From assembly GCA_951799445.1 (NCBI GenBank), contig OX637296.1, positions 16,740,001-16,804,000 of the forward strand: 64,000 nucleotides of DNA. Reading direction: 5' to 3'. A program made the position numbers and the translations under genes. Below, one piece after another: positions 36,736-49,266 of the stretch; positions within the stretch are counted from its first letter, which is position 1; the number at the start of each line of letters is the position of its first letter. The notes under the pieces were generated by a model that saw only the letters and a program-made list of their open reading frames with translations, was not told where the DNA came from and did no database searches. The DNA is from Pseudisothecium myosuroides (taxonomy: Eukaryota; Streptophyta; Bryopsida; Hypnales; Lembophyllaceae).

Positions 36736-37463
36736 AAGGACATGGACTATTATGAAATATTTATAAAAAATGTGTTCACCATTAGTATCTATCATGTAAT
36801 AGAAAGGATCCAAACTTGTTTATTTTCCATACAATATGTTCATATCATTGGACCAGCAGTCTCCTTAAGAAATGAGTATTAACATTCACTTTGTTTCTTG
36901 GTACTTTGCTCAATAAATTATAGTGTGCCCTTTGGATGGTGGTTGGAATTCCATTTCTTCAATGAACATACTGAGCAATTCCATGTCTATGAAACGTCTC
37001 AACATCAATCAATCAAAGAAGGTCAATATTTTTCTCTTTATTATAAAAAGCAGAAATGATGCAGCCAATATTTTTGAGCTACTGCAAAATGGAGCTCTGG
37101 TCGACTCTTATAATTGTAATTTGTTATATTCTAAGCTACCAATACAAGAAATTCGAGCCAGTCTCACGACTTCATGAGAGACTCTAGAAGACGCTTTGAA
37201 CTTTTGCAATTTGTCAAGTGCAAAACCTAGAGCTAAGAGATGTCTATCAAAGACAAAAGGATCCAAATTCTACCAATTTGATGCAATTTGTAATCCAAAG
37301 CCTTCATAATGAAGATAGATGACCCACATGCTTAGGCAACCCTTCCAACAAATGAAAATCTATTATTTGGAGATTTGTAAGCCATTCCAATTTGCACAAC
37401 AATTGCATCAATAATTGTCTACTTATATTGTATGGATTGCCCATCCAAACTATTTGATGCACC

Positions 37464-37733
37464 CACTATAAGAAACCCCCATTTTAGATGACGAGCCCTA
37501 ATTTTTTATGACGGATTTTAGGTGATGTCAATGTTGACAACCCAAAATTTTTATGTCAACAAAAGTGTACAACGTAACATCAATGTTGACATAAAAACAT
37601 TGGATTGTCAATATTGATGTTACGTTGTACATTTTTGTTGACATAAAAATTTTGGGTTATCAACATTGACATCACCTAAAATCCGTCATAAAAAATTAGG
37701 GCTCGTCACCTAAAACGGGGGTTTCTTATAGTG
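37464..37733. mobile_element. CACTA-type fold-back element, near-perfect 135-bp arms
   Basis: CACTATAAGAAACCCCC at 37464 is mirrored by GGGGGTTTCTTATAGTG ending at 37733. The two arms are nearly identical inverted copies that meet near 37598. The terminus CACTATAAGAAA is typical of plant CACTA elements. The flanking triplets ACC and ATC match at two of three bases. The element lies inside the LRR relic. Confidence 0.75.
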
Positions 37734-37837
37734 ATCCGCCCATTCGGGCCAAGATGTCCACTCATTGACCCTAATCCACCTGATGTGATTACTTTAAGGT
37801 AGTTACATTGTCCGTCCAATTCATTTGGTCCGTCCCA

Positions 37838-37997
37838 ACCATCAGATATGTCTGCTTGTTCGGAACATCCGGTAATCCTTACTCGCTCAATGTGACAATT
37901 CTAAAGTAGTCACATTGTCCATCCGGTTGGTTTGAATCATCCGATATGTCCGCCTGTCCGGGATGTCCAATGATCCTAACTTGCTCAATGTGACAAC
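37838..37997. repeat. Diverged tandem repeat, unit of about 105 bp
   Basis: Two related blocks at about 37838-37893 and 37943-37997 share ATATGTCYGC, TGTTCGGAACATCC-like text and GCTCAATGTGACAA. TCCGTCC-like motifs recur between them. Confidence 0.5.
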
Positions 37998-39484
37998 AAT
38001 ATTTGTAGCATCTAGTAGCGTCTTCAAGGATTTCAAGTCAATAGAGTCTAGCAATTCAAGTAACCTAAGATCTTCCAAATGCAAAAAATTGCCTAGAGAC
38101 TCAAGGAGATTTTCTATCTGATTCTCATTTTTTAAGTCAATATTTTGGAACCGAGGACATGGAGGCAATTCTCTATCAAAGAAGACACTTAGAAGTCAGA
38201 AAAAGCACTTCTAGATGATCTCTTCAAAGTTGTCCCTTTAGCATCGTCTCCAATATTCCTTTTTTCAATTTCTTGCAACCACTAAGATCAAGATATTCTA
38301 ATTGTGACAATAGTCCCAATTGCTGAGGTAGATTGTTGATGCATAAGTTCTTACTATAACATAAAGCCAATGCTTTTAGGCAACATAGATTGCCCAACAA
38401 CTTGATGGTTTCAACTTTCAAGGTAAAGGTACCACACAAGATTTAGCTTATCGAGACAATGCATTTTTCCTTCAAATATACATATGGTTTTTAACTTGGA
38501 AAAGTGCGCTAATGTCAGGTATCCCAACTTACTTGCTGACCTTGCTAAGCTTTGTATGAACTCTAGTCAAAGAATTGCACCATACACAATTGAGTCTCTT
38601 CTATGAATTTAGTCCATCAAGCATTTGATGTTGGAAGACTCTCTAATGAAGAGCAATGTACTAACATCAATACTTGGAGACTCTTGAGGTCATAAATTGT
38701 ATTTGGCAAGGTCTTCAAAGTTGTACAGTAGCATAGTTGAAGCTCTTTCAAAAGAGATAATTCTTGATAGATGTTGGAATTTTTTCTAAATTACTGCATT
38801 CATTCATCTCTAATATTTGTAATTTGATAAATGATGCAAACTTGTGTAGGCTTCAAACTGTAATCTTTGTCTGGTCAAGACAAAGCCATGTCAATTCCTT
38901 GGAGCGTAATTGAACATAGTGTCCTACAACTTGTAAATTGCTATCCCTCAAGTCCAATAACCTCAGCTTCTCAAAGTAGCTTGCCCCTTCAATATCCATA
39001 CTTTGTTACGCAAGATCCTAATGTTGACCATCAAATTCAGACTTTTTAACATGAATCAACAGCAAGCCTTCAACAATTTTGAAACTTTGCGGAGTCAAAA
39101 ATTCCAATTAAATAGTTGCCCTCCTCATGATGACAACAACATTTACCAATTGAAATAGGGTAGTCAAAAACAATTTGCTACAAAAAGCAAGCTTGAGTAC
39201 ATAAATCATTTTCTAATCAAATGTACAAACTAGAAAAAACCCATATTTTTTGGAACGGATTTCTTGTGACGTCTACCTATTTTTATGTTACATTTGACAT
39301 CAAATGTAATATAAGTGAGTGAATTTGGCCTACCAATCATTTTGATGTTGGAAGACTCTCCAATAAAGAGCAATATTCTAAAATAAAAAATTTGGAGACT
39401 ATTGAGGTTACGGATTGTATTTGGCAAGGTCTTCAAACCTCCGGGTAATTTAGTTACCACTATTGACAAATGCGATGGTAACAA

Positions 39485-41097
39485 TTGTAAGCCAAATGGA
39501 TAGAGACACTAGATGGACCCTAAGAATAGACCTTGCAGACAGCTTCTGTGGACGGAAAATGTGGATAGTCTTTGTAGACGGACTGTATAGACAATCTCTG
39601 CGGAAGAACTATGTGAATAGATTACATGAGCGGACGGACTCTAAAAACGGACCTCTAAATGGACGCTTTGGATGGACCTCAAGATGGAGCGTCCTTGTGG
39701 AAGGTTCCAATCAATGAAATTGATGGATGGTCCCACTAAATGGTCCCATTAGGCCTTTTAGAACAAATTGGACTATCTAAATGGACACCTGCAGTGAACA
39801 ACCCTTGTAATTGGAATTGGACCCAAAATTTATAATTCAGGCAAGGCCTTCTGAAATAGTGTCTCCTTACAAATCATGCAAATATTTATATACATTAAAA
39901 CTTACAAAGGAGGTTAGAGTGTTTAGAGTTTAGGATTGTGGGACTAACCCAAAATAGAGTTGTTAGAGGAAAAATGAGAAATTTGCATTCATTTCTAAGA
40001 AATATTTGCACATACAAAAAGGCAGTCAAAATTTTAGGATATATACTATTGGCTATTCAACATATATTTTCATCAATGCAATTTTTCAAAAAAAAAAATA
40101 TATTGTAGATAGTCAAAGCAAAAGCAAATAGCTTCCTACTATTGTCTCTAAGGGAAGGGGGGAATGTTTACATCCATTTGAATAATTTTCTCTACAAAAA
40201 TATCATATTTCACATTACCTTTTGAAAGGGCCAGAAAATCCTACATTTTAAGTTTAAACATGAATAAACTTGTAATAGGTGGAGATATTCATTCAATTTT
40301 TTTGAAAGGATGTGTAAGTTAGCCAAAGGATCCTATGGTTGGATTTGCTAAAAAACAAATACAGATGAAGATCTTAGCTTGGCTTTGATTATTCACGAGT
40401 ATTTTGAAGCAATTTTGGGCCACTAAACATCCAAAAATTTAGAAATTATATAATATTGATTTCAAATCTCCACTTCAATGTATTCTAAAGGCACGTACTA
40501 CTTATGCAAGCTTTATATAAGATGTCAAATTAATTTGATGCAAAGACCTTTAGGTAATATACTTAGAAAAAATCTATAAAAGAATCTTTATATGGTCTAT
40601 ATTCATAATAAACTTTATACTAAAAGTTTATTTTATCACAATGCTCTGTGAAATGTTAGATAGTTAAGTTTTAAGGGCTTTAAACAAAAATCCCTTTTTG
40701 TTTTTTTGAATGTACATTTCACAAAAATTAAGAGGTAGGAGTTTTTTTTGAATTTATTAATTAAGGTCATGAATTAGCCATAACAAAATGTTAGATTTTT
40801 ACATGTATTTTTAGGTAGAAATGGATAGATATTGGTACTCTATTGTAAAACTAGTGTAAATCAAGTATGTCATGTACCTTGAGTGCATGATAGGAGTTGG
40901 TGCACCGTTTTGTGCAATTGCCCTATTTTAATATAATTTGAAATTGATGTATTTTCCTTATAATTTAAAACATAACAATTACTTGATCATGTACTAATTA
41001 TTTTGAAAAAATCGACATAAATGACAGAAGCTTTATTTACATATTAACCCCTAAAGGTCATTTTAAATTTAAAAATGACAGAAGCTTTATTTACATA
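39485..41097. other. Intergenic; GGACG-rich patch and AT-rich DNA
   Basis: 39500-39720 carries irregular repeats of ATGGACC/ACGGAC. The frame at 39463-39717 only reflects this. The rest is AT-rich. At 41019-41101 a short segment (GACAGAAGCTTTATTTACAT then TTAACCCCTAAAG) is present twice in tandem, at the left border of the next TTAA element. Confidence 0.35.
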
Positions 41098-41959
41098 TTA
41101 ACCCCTAAAGCCCTAAAGTTCTCTTGGAAGACAAGATAGATTTGGATAGGTTTGTATAACCTCAATTCTTGGTAAGATTTTTTGAAACTTTCTTAAAATA
41201 AAAAATACATTTGATTTCTAGGAATATAATTTTTATTTCAATTAGTGCATGGAGACAAAAGTTATGCAACAATAAACTCAAAATGGGGGAGACCAGGCAA
41301 CAAAAAAATCTACAAAAACTTGAAAAAAAATTAAATTTTTTCCCCCTCACAGACTATATTTTTGTCTACATGTAAAGCTTTGATTCATTCCATTTGGATT
41401 TGTAATGTGATAGCTATGGAGCTTCTTGTTTTGTGGGCAATCATAGAAACTTTTTGGAAATATAACGTACTAGCTTCATTTTCGAATTTGCTTTTAACAC
41501 TTTTCAAAAAAATAAATTTCACAAGGTTAAGTATGCTTGCTAGAACAATCTCATTGTTGGAATTAGTATATTTCAGTTTTAGCTTAGAACTATTGAAAAT
41601 TTAGTTTTTTCTTTTTTTAATTGCAAATAGGAATTCCAAATTTGCAAACTTGCAACTCAATTTAAAAAATAAAAAAAAATGTTTAGTGCAAAAAATTTAA
41701 GTTAAGAAGATTCAAAGTCAAATAATCCAATCACAAAACATGCTCAAAAATCCATTTTCTTCACTTTAAGCACAATTATTTTGCAAATTACTCAGTAAAA
41801 GTCTCTAAATTTTTTTTTGTACATTCTTATACTAGTTTAGTGCAAGAACTTATGGTTAAATATATCAAAAAAACAACTGGTTAAGTCTTTTGCTCTTTGC
41901 AATTGAAATGGCAATTTAGATTGTTTTTTGATGAAAAAAAGGCCTTGGAACTTTAGGGG
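41098..41959 (-). mobile_element. TTAA-type MITE, copy 5, right TTAA mutated
   Basis: It begins TTAA-CCCCTAAAG and ends AAGGCCTTGGAACTTTAGGGG, followed by ATAT in place of TTAA. The end sequences match the copy at 21047 in reverse. About 862 bp, no transposase. Confidence 0.65.
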
Positions 41960-43565
41960 ATATGAAATTCAGTATTGTGCATTCCACTTTTAACGTGGTA
42001 CACCTTGTCAATCAATCCAATGCAAGATGCTAAATCCATCCTACAAAGTAGATCCTGCAAGGTGAATTTATCTCTGGTGAAAGAGCAGGAATTTTTTATT
42101 TGCTATATATGATAAAATTTGCGAATTTGGAATTCCTATTTGCAATTAGAGGCCCCAAATTAGCACAGCAGAAGAGGTGAAGAACATAGAAATAACATAG
42201 CACAAAATAAGGAGCTTTTTTTTTACAATTATCTTGGAGAATACAAATTCACCTTTCAGGGCCCACTTCGTAGGATGGGTTTTTTGAATGATGTATAGGA
42301 AGCAACCCATTCCTAATCATTGCCCTATATTGGCTATGTAGGTTATCTTTTCATGAAGGAGGAGGTGAAAAGTGATTAATTATGGTATAGTTCCCACGGT
42401 AGTTTTGGTGCATTTTGATTGGCTACAAGACTCTCAATATTGCCACCACCCCTTGGTCAATTTTGTTTTCAGCCCATGGTCGGAAATAGCAAGCCCTATA
42501 TCACCGGTATGGGAGGAGCAAAATCTTCCACTGAAAAATTCACAGTAATTATGTTTTGTGAAAAAAAATCTGGAAAATTATGAAAATCTTCCAAAGTCTA
42601 TTTCTACACATGTAGAGGAAAATTTACCCAGTCACGACAGCCACCCCGCATATACATGGAACTCCTTAAGTGGGTTGCCTCCCATATTAATGATCCTCTT
42701 GGCATTTGCCGGTCCAAGGGTAACGTCTGCTAATATCAACAGACATCAACAGAGAAAATGTGAAATCGGCCCCCCATTTCCAGTAGTTTTCAACAGACCT
42801 AGATTGCAACCTGATCAGTTGGTCAAAGGTGAGTTAGTATGATCGATAGAGAGTCACTTCATATCAACAAAATTAGAAAACTTCAGCTTCAAGCATCGGG
42901 AAAGAATTAAGAGCAATACACGTCTGTTTGTCTCGCACAGGAATTCCCTAGTCAGGACGCAACTTTATTGGGCTTGATATTCTCTTTTTACACTCAATAT
43001 ACTATTCCACATTCCGGAACTGATACCTTTCCTGCCATTGTAGCACAGAGATTAGAGTTGAGAAACATGCGAGGGTGCCTTGGGCAGGACCATCGGGGGC
43101 GGAAAAACACAGATGCATTTGCTGACGGGCAACCTTGAAATGTACATTTTATTGACAAAATTGAAAACCAGCTGGGGTACAAAATGGCTATACATCTATG
43201 CATGATCATATGTTGGGTTGTCGGCGCAAGGGCATCAGCTGCTTGGACAAAGCCACTGGAACATGCGCCTTCACAAGGGTCCCCATATCTGTGTACTCCT
43301 GCATCCAAAGACAAGAACAAAAACGCCCAAGTCAGAGCAGGACAATCAGAGAGCAATGGTATTTGGACATTGGCCACCCAGGTTTCGAGTTCGTTGCCAC
43401 AATCGAATAGAATGAAAAAACTAGAAAGACAATGATTAGACAATGAATACCGAAATGAGCTTCCATAACGGTTCTGATTAATTCAGGCTCTCAGTAGTGA
43501 TATCTTAGCATTGAAAGGGGAATCCTTTCCTTCGGAACCAGAGAATTCTGCTGAAAATAGTACAT
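41960..43565. other. Intergenic and 3' flank of HflX
   Basis: No independent gene is supported. From about 42990 the base composition rises. This part, including a 149-codon minus-strand frame without an ATG start, is most simply the 3' untranslated region of the HflX gene. Confidence 0.35.
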
Positions 43566-46500
43566 CTATCTGGCATCTACACATTTCCAATAACCAAGAC
43601 TTTTGTAACGTTCACGGACCTCAAGCTCCACTATACCCAAGCGATGAATAAGGTTAACAAGCTCCCCTTGCCCATACGGAATTACAGCCTCCATATGCAC
43701 CATCAAGTCCTGTAGAATACAGATACATACGGAAACTATTTCAGTCAAAATCAAGCACGACCATCCACCCTTTGGCCCCTTGCTCCACGGAAAATATTGA
43801 CGACTCTTCATCTATGAAAATCATCATACTATTAACCATCACAATCCTACTACGGTATTATAGAAATCCCAGCACGCTTCCGTCATGTTTTCACCTTGAG
43901 CTTGTTTTCAACTGCCTCATGGAACTCTTTCATACCCTCGCCCGTCAAAGCAGAAACGCACACTACATCCCCGCGACGCGCAGCCTCAAGTCTCAGTGCT
44001 TCAGGGTCCTCCGCTTTGTCAAACTGAGTGAACAAAGAGAGGACGTAACTTGTCAGCGCAGAGCGAATTCCTTCATTTGAAATAAATGGGCAAACACTCT
44101 AGGCAAACACACATTCAAGGATACATTGAAAAACATGATAGTGGGAGACCACAAACCTTGTTCCAAACACAAAGATATGGGATATGGCCGACATCGAGGT
44201 CAGCTAAAACGCTGTCTACTGCTTCTTTTTGTTGTGCTGCCATGGGGTGACTGGATCACAACGCACATCTCCAGCACATCGTCATAAAAAACTCTAACAA
44301 GCCATAACTATAACTGATAGAAAAGAGTATAGAAGTGATTGACTGTAGTGTATGTGATACCAAGGATCTCCGACTTTGCCCCATCAGACAAGCATCACAA
44401 TAATCCTTATAGACAAGCATGAAATTGCATCTCAGATTCCTATTTAATTCTCCGTCCTTCTCACTATCTACCTCAACGACTAAGTCTTAGCAATCGGCCA
44501 AATACTAGTAAAAATCACTGGAGATCGCAGGGTAAAAAAGATACCTCACATCCATGACATGCAGCAGCAGAGATGAATCACTGATCTCCTCTAGGGTGGC
44601 CCTAAAAGCTGCAATCTGCATACAGAGGTAAACGTCAGCCAAAAACAGTAGGGACACGTATATATGCTGCACAACAACTCCTGGGAATGGTACATACAAG
44701 CTGGGTAGGAAGCTTTTGTATAAATCCCACAGTGTCTGTGAAAAGACTTTCTTTCCCGTTTGGTAGCTGTCAAAACATCCACAGCCAACATACAAGAGTG
44801 AGCGAGATTAAAAACATCAAGGCCGTAGAAGGGTAGGCGAAGCACCCAGTTCAGTGGAAAAAATGAAAGAAATCAAGTGTGCAGTAGTGTGCAAAGACGT
44901 GTTGTGAGTCATTGTCAAGCCATTTTCCAAACAGCAATCAAGCATAATAGCTGGATGTTCCAAAGTGCATGCAACCGGAGCATTAATACAGTAGAAACGG
45001 AGCAGATCAAAACTGTACCTCCACGCGTCGGGTGGTTGGGTCCAAAGTTGCGAAGAGTCGATCTTCTGCCAAGACACCAGCTCCACTGAGCCTATTCAGC
45101 AACGTGCTTTTTCCCGCGTTTGTGTATCCAACCTGAATACAAAATACACAAAATGTCAACACGACAATCTAGCAAGAAAAGATTGATTTCATTCGCCATA
45201 GAAGATCCACTTCTTGATTTCAAGACACAACAGAAAAATGGACTTGAGTACTACTGACAGGGTTCGATAAAGCATCCGGACGACTACCAGAGCAACAATC
45301 AATTAAGAGAAAAACGAGATCCACTACCGTTTTAAAAAGTGGAAAAACAGCCTAAACATTTTGTCAATCACTAAGTATCACGTAGCAATGTGGATATGCC
45401 GATGGTTTATGTTTGTAAGGCGTGAATGTAAGGATTGAGAAATGATGAATCCAATTATACTCACGTCTGACAGCACTAGCCAGGTCACAGCTCTGATACA
45501 TGGAAAATCAGGACACAATCTTTAGAAGGTAGTACCAAAGAAATGACAGGTATTGGCACTGATGCTCTGCGATCACGGTATTGTTGCCTGTGGCCCCGTA
45601 CCGACTCCAGTTGCTTTTTCAGTTGTGCAATCTGCGTGAAAGTTCTACAACTCATCAGTAAACAACGGACCATGCAATGCAATATGCAAAAGTATGCCCT
45701 GACAGACATCTGAGAAACTTTGACAGTAACTATTACCCTACAGGAAACTCACCTGAGTTCGAAGAATGCGCTTGTCAACTTCAATCTGCTTCTCTCCCAT
45801 TCCCTTTACCAGACCTCCAGCTTGACGTTCCAAATGGGTCCACATACGTGTAAGTCTGGGAAGCTGATACTCAAGCTGAGCCAAATCTACCTATATTAAA
45901 AACCAAGCACCCAGGACACTATTTCCCGTTAGTAACAAGACACTACAGTTAATCAAACACGGTCTTCATAGGATAGCGTTACATGCTACACGGCAAACAC
46001 ATGCCTCAGAAGAAGCTAATTTACAACGTAGGCCTCAAAAACCTGCAATGTGGCTTCACGAGTTGCAGCTCGTTGACTGAAAATGTCAAGAATCAATGCA
46101 GTCCTGTCGCACACCCGAACATCACCGCCAAATGCCTTTTCAAGGTTTCGAAGCTGTCTGCCATTTCCCAGAAAAGTACCCAAAGTTCAGCAAAAACAAC
46201 AGGGTATCACTTCATAAACATGGTGTAGGCTATGTATACCATTTCAATAGTTTCTATTCTCAAATGATCATATACTGTCCACTTCAAGACTGTATTCAAA
46301 TACACGATGTATCGCTTCCTCGCACGACGTGTTCAACCATCTTCCCTAAGGTTTAGAAAAAGAAAAAGAGTTCTCCCCCGTTGCAGTGACACAAGAAGCA
46401 CCAAACGCTCACCCCGGTGATAGCTCATCATCAAAAATGACTGTCTCCACTTTGAGGGCTTTCACCGCCGTCGCTACTTGAGACGCCTTGCCAGCCCCAA

Positions 46501-47407
46501 CATAAGTTCTTGGACTCGGATACTCAAGCCTGTTGAATGATTTCTACTTGTAAGTACACGAAATGCTATTCTGCTACCAGATTCATCCCATATTGGCTTC
46601 GGCATAATCAAAGACGACCAAATCTATGACTCGCAGGCAAAGATTGAAGAGACGCCTTGACACTGATTCCCCATGCCTCAAGAGTGAACTAATACTAAGA
46701 CTCCGTGATGCAATGTAAGACATTAAGAAAGCCTAGGACTCTATAATGCAATGTATGACATTAAGGACTTACTTCTGATAAGTGGTTCCCACGACAGTGA
46801 GCCCCGCAGTGTCTGCCAACTGAGCCAGCTCCTCCAACGATTCGGTAATACCAAATGAGGATCGAGGTCCACCACCTTTACGCTCTATGCCTACCAGATA
46901 AGCCCTCTCTTCAAAAATCTCTCTGCCATTCTGGTACCGAATCCGCTTGAGCAAGTCATCCTCCACTCGCTGATGGGCTTGGGGATAAATCACAGTAGTC
47001 TCGGAGCTCGGTCCTGGTTCATTTCGACTCCAATAATCATTCTCCTCTCCACCTCCATCCTCAATGTCGTGTCCTATCACTTCAACCTCGACATCCTCCC
47101 TACCTGAAACCCCCTCCTCCACGAATTCTGAGACAAAACCTTCTTTCGAACGGGTTCCATTTCCATCCCCTCCATCCTCCCTCAAAAATCGGTTCAACTC
47201 CGCGCCCTCTTCCTCTACGTAAATTCTCTTCCCTCCCGTTGCCTCGCTACTCTTCACGCACCTTAAACCCTGGACACCATGAGAGGTTCTCCTCCTAACT
47301 GCAAAATTGAAGCACAATCTCGTACTACCACGAAATTCAACACTCGTCGCTGACGCCAGTACGCGGAGGCTCGACGACGCTGTCGTGGCAGAAACACACA
47401 GCGCCAT
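43566..47407 (-). CDS. HFLX: Chloroplast HflX-type ribosome-associated GTPase
   Basis: Exons (minus strand): 47407-46773, 46529-46413, 46157-46043, 45890-45753, 45631-45536, 45132-45019, 44766-44698, 44615-44545, 44250-44157, 44023-43895, 43709-43566; 573 residues, all phases join. Residues 1-60 are rich in Ser, Ala, Thr and Arg and fit a plastid transit peptide. An acidic linker follows. Then come the HflX-specific region ([85 protein letters not shown]) and the G domain: GYTNAGKS (P-loop, 369-376), [16 protein letters not shown] and NKFD. HflX proteins bind the 50S subunit and, in bacteria, split stalled ribosomes under stress; a plastid role is inferred from the N-terminus. Every GTPase motif is intact. 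The 5' flank holds an inverted copy of the JmjC 5' region. Confidence 0.95.
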
Positions 47408-48084
47408 AGCTCTCTAAACAGCAGCTACTCAGATAAACCCTATAACTCAATCATCAGTGACAATTGGTCACCATTTCAAATGCGCTGAAAACTACTACTG
47501 CACTAAACTGTTGTACTCACTTCCCTATTACGAAAACTGTTCAAAAAGTCTGACCAGAGCTCAAGTTTAGAGAAGAGATATTCTGAGCTCGATGCACATG
47601 CGCACTACATGCTTGCACAAGTGGCTTCAGGGGATGGGAAAGAGGAGAGTACTACGTCTCGCAAAGTGAATCCCTCTTCTCTATCTGCCATGGAATCAAC
47701 ACATGAGGACGTGAAACTACGCCCGACAACAACTGCAAAAATACTGAGAAAAAAGCACAAAGAACCTAGGAAGAATTTTTAAAATACCGCGACTAGTTTT
47801 CTAGGAAGGTAGTGAACTTATAGACACTGCCATACAATTCTCTGCAAAAGGTTACCTGAGCAATGAAGTAGGAGAATTTGCCAGCAAACACTTGTAAGAC
47901 ATGCCGTACCACTTGGATGTACTCTGCCTGTCCCTTGGCGATGAGCGTTATTTGTTTCACAATGAGATATAGGTCTGGAGGTCTATTCTTTCTTATTGCT
48001 TTTCTTTATGACTTGGAAAGAAATTATTGTTTCAATCCTAAGTCAATTCAAAGAAATTAGCAGATTTTCATCGGCACAATTTGG
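47408..48084. promoter_or_regulatory. 5' flank of HflX
   Basis: This is non-coding sequence directly upstream of the HflX start on the minus strand. It ends at the border of the inverted duplicate. I cannot name a promoter motif. Confidence 0.35.
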
Positions 48085-49107
48085 CAAATCTAGCCCTGGA
48101 TCATGAAGCACCTCACGTCGCAACTGCAGCAATCAACCAAACAATGTCAGATGCATAAAGGTGAAATGCGTGAAGAATTTCAACGGCGAGGCCTTCTTCT
48201 TGACTCAATCATGATACACCTTCACTGGTCTTCAATTCTTAATTCGATTCATTAGAGACTAAAAAAGAAACGTAATTAAGCTCATGGATAACTAAACATT
48301 CAATTGCTGTATCGCCAACTCATCCAATTCCAAAACTTGCGAGTAGCAATGGTTCACTGGCTTGAAAAAAAATGAGACTTAATTAAAAAATTGAAAACAA
48401 TGTCAGAATTCAATGACGTGCTTCTCTAACAAAAATGGAGGAATCATGCACCACATCAATGAAATTCAAATGAATAAGGAAAATTTCAAGCCAATTGTGA
48501 ACTCCACAAATCATTTCCACATAATGAGAATTGCAAACAACAACAACTAAGCATGTACTCGAAAATCCAGAGAAAACAGGCCAACGAAAGGGCAGAAACA
48601 ATCTATTCGATTCGAAAGATTTACATCCCCTCAGCACACGAGGAATTCATGTATAAAAAGAAGAACGAGAAGCTCAAGAGAAGGCACACGAAAGAAAGTA
48701 TTACTCTGTACAACACGATAACCACACTCAAGAAGACCGAAAAAGAAAGCAACAGCCACAGGCACAATGTCCTGACACAAATTTTCCACGAAATTAATAA
48801 CAAATTATTCACACATGTAGACACACACCTGAAGACTCCTCGCCACGGACACGGCTTCACGGACGGCTTCACAGATGGCTCCACTCTAGAGGACAACTAT
48901 CTTGCCAAACCACGACTAATCTTAATTCCTGGCAACGCCACTACCACGCAAATCCAAAACCAGTGTGCGCAACTGCCCGATTGCGATGTTTCTATTCTTT
49001 CGTTTTATCTTCAGGTTGCGCTGAAGCGCAAGAGCAGACTGACGCCACGGCAGGGCTCAGTCCCTTCCGACGAATGTATTCAATCATCCACGCGGTCATC
49101 ATTCATC
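48085..49107 (-). repeat. Inverted duplicate of the JmjC-gene 5' region
   Basis: Read on the minus strand, this interval follows 23776-24895 almost end to end: ACATTCGTCGGAAGG, GCGCAACCTGAAGATAAAAC, GTGGTTTGGCAAG, GTGTCAGGACATTGTGCC, CTTGAGTGTGGTTATCGTG, GATTGCTGCAG and AAGGTGCTTCAT-like text. The donor CTTCAG|GTGTG and acceptor GCTGCAG of the putative 5'-UTR intron are both kept. The JmjC coding exons are not copied. A 209-codon plus-strand frame (48553-49182) and an opposite one have counterparts in the other copy, which may simply reflect recent duplication. Confidence 0.75.
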
Positions 49108-49266
49108 CAATGTATTGCGGGTGGAGTACCGAACCTGAACCCAGACCTCCAATGTTGCTCAACCGAACCTCGACGAGTTTAGGTCTGGGATAGCTCTGGC
49201 TGAAGGAGCTTCATCACTCGCGTGTCGGTGTTGGTGTTGCTCCTCTCTCCTCTTTGAGTTTTCATC

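Larger units (their letters stand above)
37190..39484 (-). pseudogene. NLR-type leucine-rich-repeat relic
   Basis: Minus-strand pieces in several frames spell NLR-style LRR units: GLKTLPNTIRNLNSLQ near 39440-39370; ELQLCYCTTLKTLPN and DLKSLQ near 38750-38680; KLRLLDLRDSNLQVV near 38980-38920; LPQQLGLLSQLEYLDLSGC near 38330-38270; LHLEDLRLLEL near 38080; LPKHVGHLSSL and NCIKL near 37340-37280. The LP-x-x-I-G-x-L-x-x-L pattern is typical of the sensing domain of plant NLR immune receptors. Stops and frame changes break it throughout. A CACTA fold-back (37464-37733) and a tandem repeat interrupt the 3' part. No NB-ARC region was recognised upstream (above 39.5 kb). It is a relic, not a functional gene. 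Confidence 0.65.

Noticed and set aside
42994..43443. 149-codon minus-strand frame after the HflX stop
   Set aside because: It has no ATG start, no family resemblance and no splice link; it most likely belongs to the HflX 3' untranslated region.
48553..49182. 209-codon plus-strand frame upstream of RPL7A
   Set aside because: It lies in the inverted duplicate of the JmjC leader. A shorter counterpart exists antisense in the original, and no domain is visible. Similarity between the two frames is explained by duplication, and the composition is lysine/threonine-rich antisense leader.
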